Shown here: positions 61,858-64,000 of the stretch, piece by piece
Position numbering within the stretch: the stretch's first letter is position 1
How the letters are laid out: each line of letters starts with the position of its first letter
Assembly (NCBI GenBank): GCA_014240375.1
Contig: JAAZXB010000004.1
Span: 113,437 to 177,436 of the forward strand
DNA length: 64,000 nucleotides
Reading direction: 5' to 3'
DNA from: Planctomycetota bacterium
Lineage (GTDB): Bacteria > Planctomycetota > UBA8108 > UBA1146
Notes under the pieces: model-generated
The model's database searches: none
What the model was told of the DNA's origin: nothing
What the model saw: the letters and a program-made list of their open reading frames with translations, nothing else
Program-made: the position numbers and the translations under genes

Positions 61858-62813
61858 CCAGATTGCTGATCTTCTGCGCCCTGTTGGTGACTGCGGTGCT
61901 CTTACAGGCGCTCCAGGCTCGTCCTCCATCGATCGAGTTCAGCGAGAAAATCGCATCCCCTGCCGCGGACTCTTTGGCCGCAAACTCCTCCATCGATTCC
62001 ACACCGCCCGTGGAGAACACTGACCCGCAGCAGAGATCCCGTTGGACCGCCGAACAAAAACGGTCCATCGAGGAACGCCTGACACGCTGGTCCCCCATCG
62101 AAATCAGCGAATTCGATCTAGCGGGGCCGTCTCCAGAGGATCAGCTGCTGCTCCTCGAGTCGATCTGTCAGCAAGAGTTGACACGCCTCGGCCAGCAGGA
62201 CCCTGCAGCCGCTGTTCCTCTGCTAACGATGCGACTGAAGGGCGGATCGACTCTCGCCTATCGATCTCTGCAGATCCGTGCCGCCACGGTAGAAACGGTA
62301 CTCCCCAGTGGACTATCGATCCGCATTCCGACCTCTCGCATCGAAGCGACGCAGGTGACCCGGACAGTCCGACCCGCAGCCACATATCCTTCGGGCAGTC
62401 TCGTCGACACGATTTCCATCCTGGACAGCATCGGTCGCCAGGAACCGATCGATCCGATCCGCTGGCGCTCCTGGCTCGAACAAGGTGGACCGGTGATGTT
62501 GGCTCGATTGATTCCTACCGATCGTTCGAAACCGTTGCGTCAGTTGAGCCGGATCGCCTGGAGGTCTTCCCCTTCAGAGGTGCCAGAGGTCGCAGGGAAG
62601 TCCAAGGAACAGTTGAATCGATGGATCGCCTCGATCCGATCCCTTTTGCGAGAAGGATTCCCCTCCGAGCAAAGGGTAGAGGTCCTCGAGCAGATCGACC
62701 AGTGGCAACAATGGCTCGACCTTCAAGTCCTTACATCACAGAATCGATACCAGCAGATCAGTCTCCAACTTCGACTACTGAAGTTGGACATCCTCAAGAG
62801 CACAGGTTTTTGA
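61854..62813 (+). CDS. Exported protein of unknown function
   Basis: A 319-residue protein beginning with a hydrophobic signal (LLIFCALLVTAVLLQALQA). Residues of about 60-320 are mostly helical with many Arg, Glu and Leu (RWTAEQKRSIEERLTRWSPI, LLESICQQELTRLGQQ). I recognise no domain. It is translationally coupled to the GH113-like gene, so the two probably work together on a polysaccharide or in the envelope; the ktrA gene follows after 15 bp, which may only be transcriptional proximity. Confidence 0.72.
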   Translation: MTRLLIFCALLVTAVLLQALQARPPSIEFSEKIASPAADSLAANSSIDSTPPVENTDPQQRSRWTAEQKRSIEERLTRWSPIEISEFDLAGPSPEDQLLLLESICQQELTRLGQQDPAAAVPLLTMRLKGGSTLAYRSLQIRAATVETVLPSGLSIRIPTSRIEATQVTRTVRPAATYPSGSLVDTISILDSIGRQEPIDPIRWRSWLEQGGPVMLARLIPTDRSKPLRQLSRIAWRSSPSEVPEVAGKSKEQLNRWIASIRSLLREGFPSEQRVEVLEQIDQWQQWLDLQVLTSQNRYQQISLQLRLLKLDILKSTGF

Positions 62814-62828
62814 CCGAGGAGAACCCGG

Positions 62829-63491
62829 ATGAAGAAAGAACGAATCGCCGTCGTTGGGCTGGGACAGTTCGGTTCATCCCTGGTGCGCGAACTCGCCCAC
62901 ATGAAGGTCGAAATCCTCGCCATCGACAAGGATCCGCAGAGGGTGATGGAGATCGCCGAGTCGTGTGACGACGCACTGACTCTCGACATCCTCGACGAGG
63001 AGGCGATTCGTGAGCACCTGATCGGGGTCAAGACAGTGGTGGTTTGCATCGGAGAGAGTCCGCTGCCCGGGATCCTCCTGACGACCATCGCCAAGGAGTT
63101 GAAGATCCCCAGGGTTCATGTTCGAGCCCATGGAGATACTGCTCAGAAGATTCTACTCAAATTGGGGGCGGACGATGTCTATTCGCCGGAGAAAAAAGCG
63201 GCCCGCAGGATGGCGCTAAAATTGACGGTTCCCAACATCGTGGACTCTCTTCCGATGAGGAAAGATCAGGCGATTGTTGAGATTCCAGTTCCCGATCGCT
63301 GGATCGGAAAAACCATCGGCGAACTCGAGATCCGTCAGAGTCACGCCATCAATTTAATCTGTATCTGGCGAGCGGATGCCGATGTAGCGGACTTCAGCCC
63401 CGCAGTCGATGTTCCCTTTCAGGAGACCGACAAGGTGTTCCTGCTGGGGTCGAAGGATCGACTGGCAGACCTCAAACCTTCCGACTCCTAA
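62829..63491 (+). CDS. ktrA: K+ uptake regulatory subunit (KtrA/TrkA type)
   Basis: A 220-residue cytoplasmic RCK protein. The N-terminal Rossmann domain has GLGQFGSSLV (10-19) and an acidic ligand in LAIDKDP, and the C-terminal half is a TrkA-C domain (about 130-210). KtrA rings bind nucleotide (ATP, ADP or NAD(H)) and gate the TrkH/KtrB channel. The channel gene lies convergently, ending 6 bp after this gene. GGAG lies before the ATG. Confidence 0.93.
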   Translation: MKKERIAVVGLGQFGSSLVRELAHMKVEILAIDKDPQRVMEIAESCDDALTLDILDEEAIREHLIGVKTVVVCIGESPLPGILLTTIAKELKIPRVHVRAHGDTAQKILLKLGADDVYSPEKKAARRMALKLTVPNIVDSLPMRKDQAIVEIPVPDRWIGKTIGELEIRQSHAINLICIWRADADVADFSPAVDVPFQETDKVFLLGSKDRLADLKPSDS

Positions 63492-63497
63492 CGACGA

Positions 63498-64000
63498 CTA
63501 ACCGAGCATCACGCGGCCTGGTGGGCGATCCCCTCGTGGAGCGGTACTGGAGATCGAGGCCATCGCAAGGACCAGCGCCAGTGGCCCCAGGCGACCGCAG
63601 ATCATCGCCACTTCGATGATGGAGCGCCCGGTTTCGCTCAAGGTCGAAGTCACACCGCGACTCAATCCGACGGTGGCCAGTGCGCTGGTCACCTCGAAGG
63701 CGTAATCGATGAACTGATATTTCTCTGAGGAACCGTCCACCGCCAGAAGCAACCCCAGCAAGATCCCCCACAGCAACATTCCGATCACCGCCAGCACCGC
63801 AGCGGTTCGGATCACCGGATCGGGGATCACTCGGTTCCACGCCACTACCTGGCCGCCACCACGCAGTTCGGACCGGGTCGCGAGAAATAACACCCCGACG
63901 GTGGTGGTCTTCAAACCACCGCCAGTCGATCCGGGAGAGGCTCCGATACTCATCAAAACCATCAGCACCAGGGTGCTGGCCCATGGAAGAGCCGAAGTTG
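63498..64000 (-). CDS. K+ transporter subunit TrkH/KtrB (partial)
   Basis: The last 167 residues of a TrkH/KtrB potassium channel-like transporter, open to the right edge. A selectivity-filter-like loop (SIGASPGSTGGGLKTTT), a membrane helix, the fourth pore repeat (FEVTSALATVGLSRG) and GRLGPLALVLAMAS are present. The chain begins upstream of the window. It pairs with the KtrA gene, whose coding end is 6 bp away on the other strand. Confidence 0.9.
   Translation of the reverse strand, partial: TSALPWASTLVLMVLMSIGASPGSTGGGLKTTTVGVLFLATRSELRGGGQVVAWNRVIPDPVIRTAAVLAVIGMLLWGILLGLLLAVDGSSEKYQFIDYAFEVTSALATVGLSRGVTSTLSETGRSIIEVAMICGRLGPLALVLAMASISSTAPRGDRPPGRVMLG

Noticed and set aside
63472..63984. 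Leftward ORF of 170 codons near the right edge
   Set aside because: It overlaps in another frame with the TrkH/KtrB fragment, whose pore-loop motifs are clear.

Overview
The window looks like a compact chromosomal segment from a Gram-negative-type bacterium, most likely a member of the Planctomycetota or a close PVC relative. The pointers are a single-chain LpxC-FabZ fusion, secreted proteins ending in paired EF-hand (dockerin-like) repeats, a CRTAC1-like ASPIC/UnbV protein paired with a TPR lipoprotein, a DUF1573 protein, HEAT plus von Willebrand A proteins, and frequent GTG/TTG starts. The taxon is inferred from gene content only. LpxA, LpxC-FabZ, LpxD and an OmpH/Skp chaperone show a lipid-A outer membrane. 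The PBP2-RodA pair and GlmU show peptidoglycan synthesis.

Layout: 1-1370 end of an elongasome operon (mrdA-rodA). 1999-3698 an acyl-carrier-like protein lacking its lysine and a secreted dockerin-like protein. 4104-5926 a two-gene operon of an unrecognised coiled-coil protein and a MamK-like actin. 5999-11627 a leftward, largely translationally coupled operon (secreted protein, small ORF, pgk, inositol-phosphatase-like enzyme, bifunctional nuclease, lipoprotein, cysteine desulfurase). 11822-19609 large secreted proteins (ASPIC/UnbV, TPR, HEAT, a triple P-domain/PKD protein). 19615-23066 a fatty-acid beta-oxidation pair. 23086-28234 HEAT/VWA, glyS, a 95-aa gene with its own strong promoter, and argS. 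28368-34934 membrane protein, mazG, MoxR ATPase, PrkA-type kinase and glutaryl-CoA dehydrogenase. 35154-49555 a leftward housekeeping block: glmU, prs, rplY, pth, rpsF, ssb, rpsR, rplI, dnaB, ompH, lpxC-fabZ, lpxA, an oxidoreductase, rpsB, tsf, pyrH, frr and two tRNAs. 49665-52908 tRNA-Gln, NUDIX, DUF1573, lpxD, tRNA-Ala. 53052-64000 ankyrin lipoprotein, esterase-like lipoprotein, selenouridine synthase, an ECF sigma operon, zinc-ribbon membrane protein, a second HEAT/VWA protein, a GH113-like hydrolase, and a K+ uptake pair (KtrA, TrkH/KtrB) running off the end.

Two themes stand out. First, the MamK-like actin operon has no magnetosome genes near it and is the best candidate for an undescribed system. 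Second, at least seven gene junctions carry short perfect tandem arrays with 13-20 bp units. Each array has its own sequence, which suggests a recurrent process that makes arrays at gene boundaries rather than spread of one element. Convergent gene pairs are packed to 0-20 bp, and one pair overlaps by 115 bp. No insertion sequence, prophage, rRNA or CRISPR was seen.
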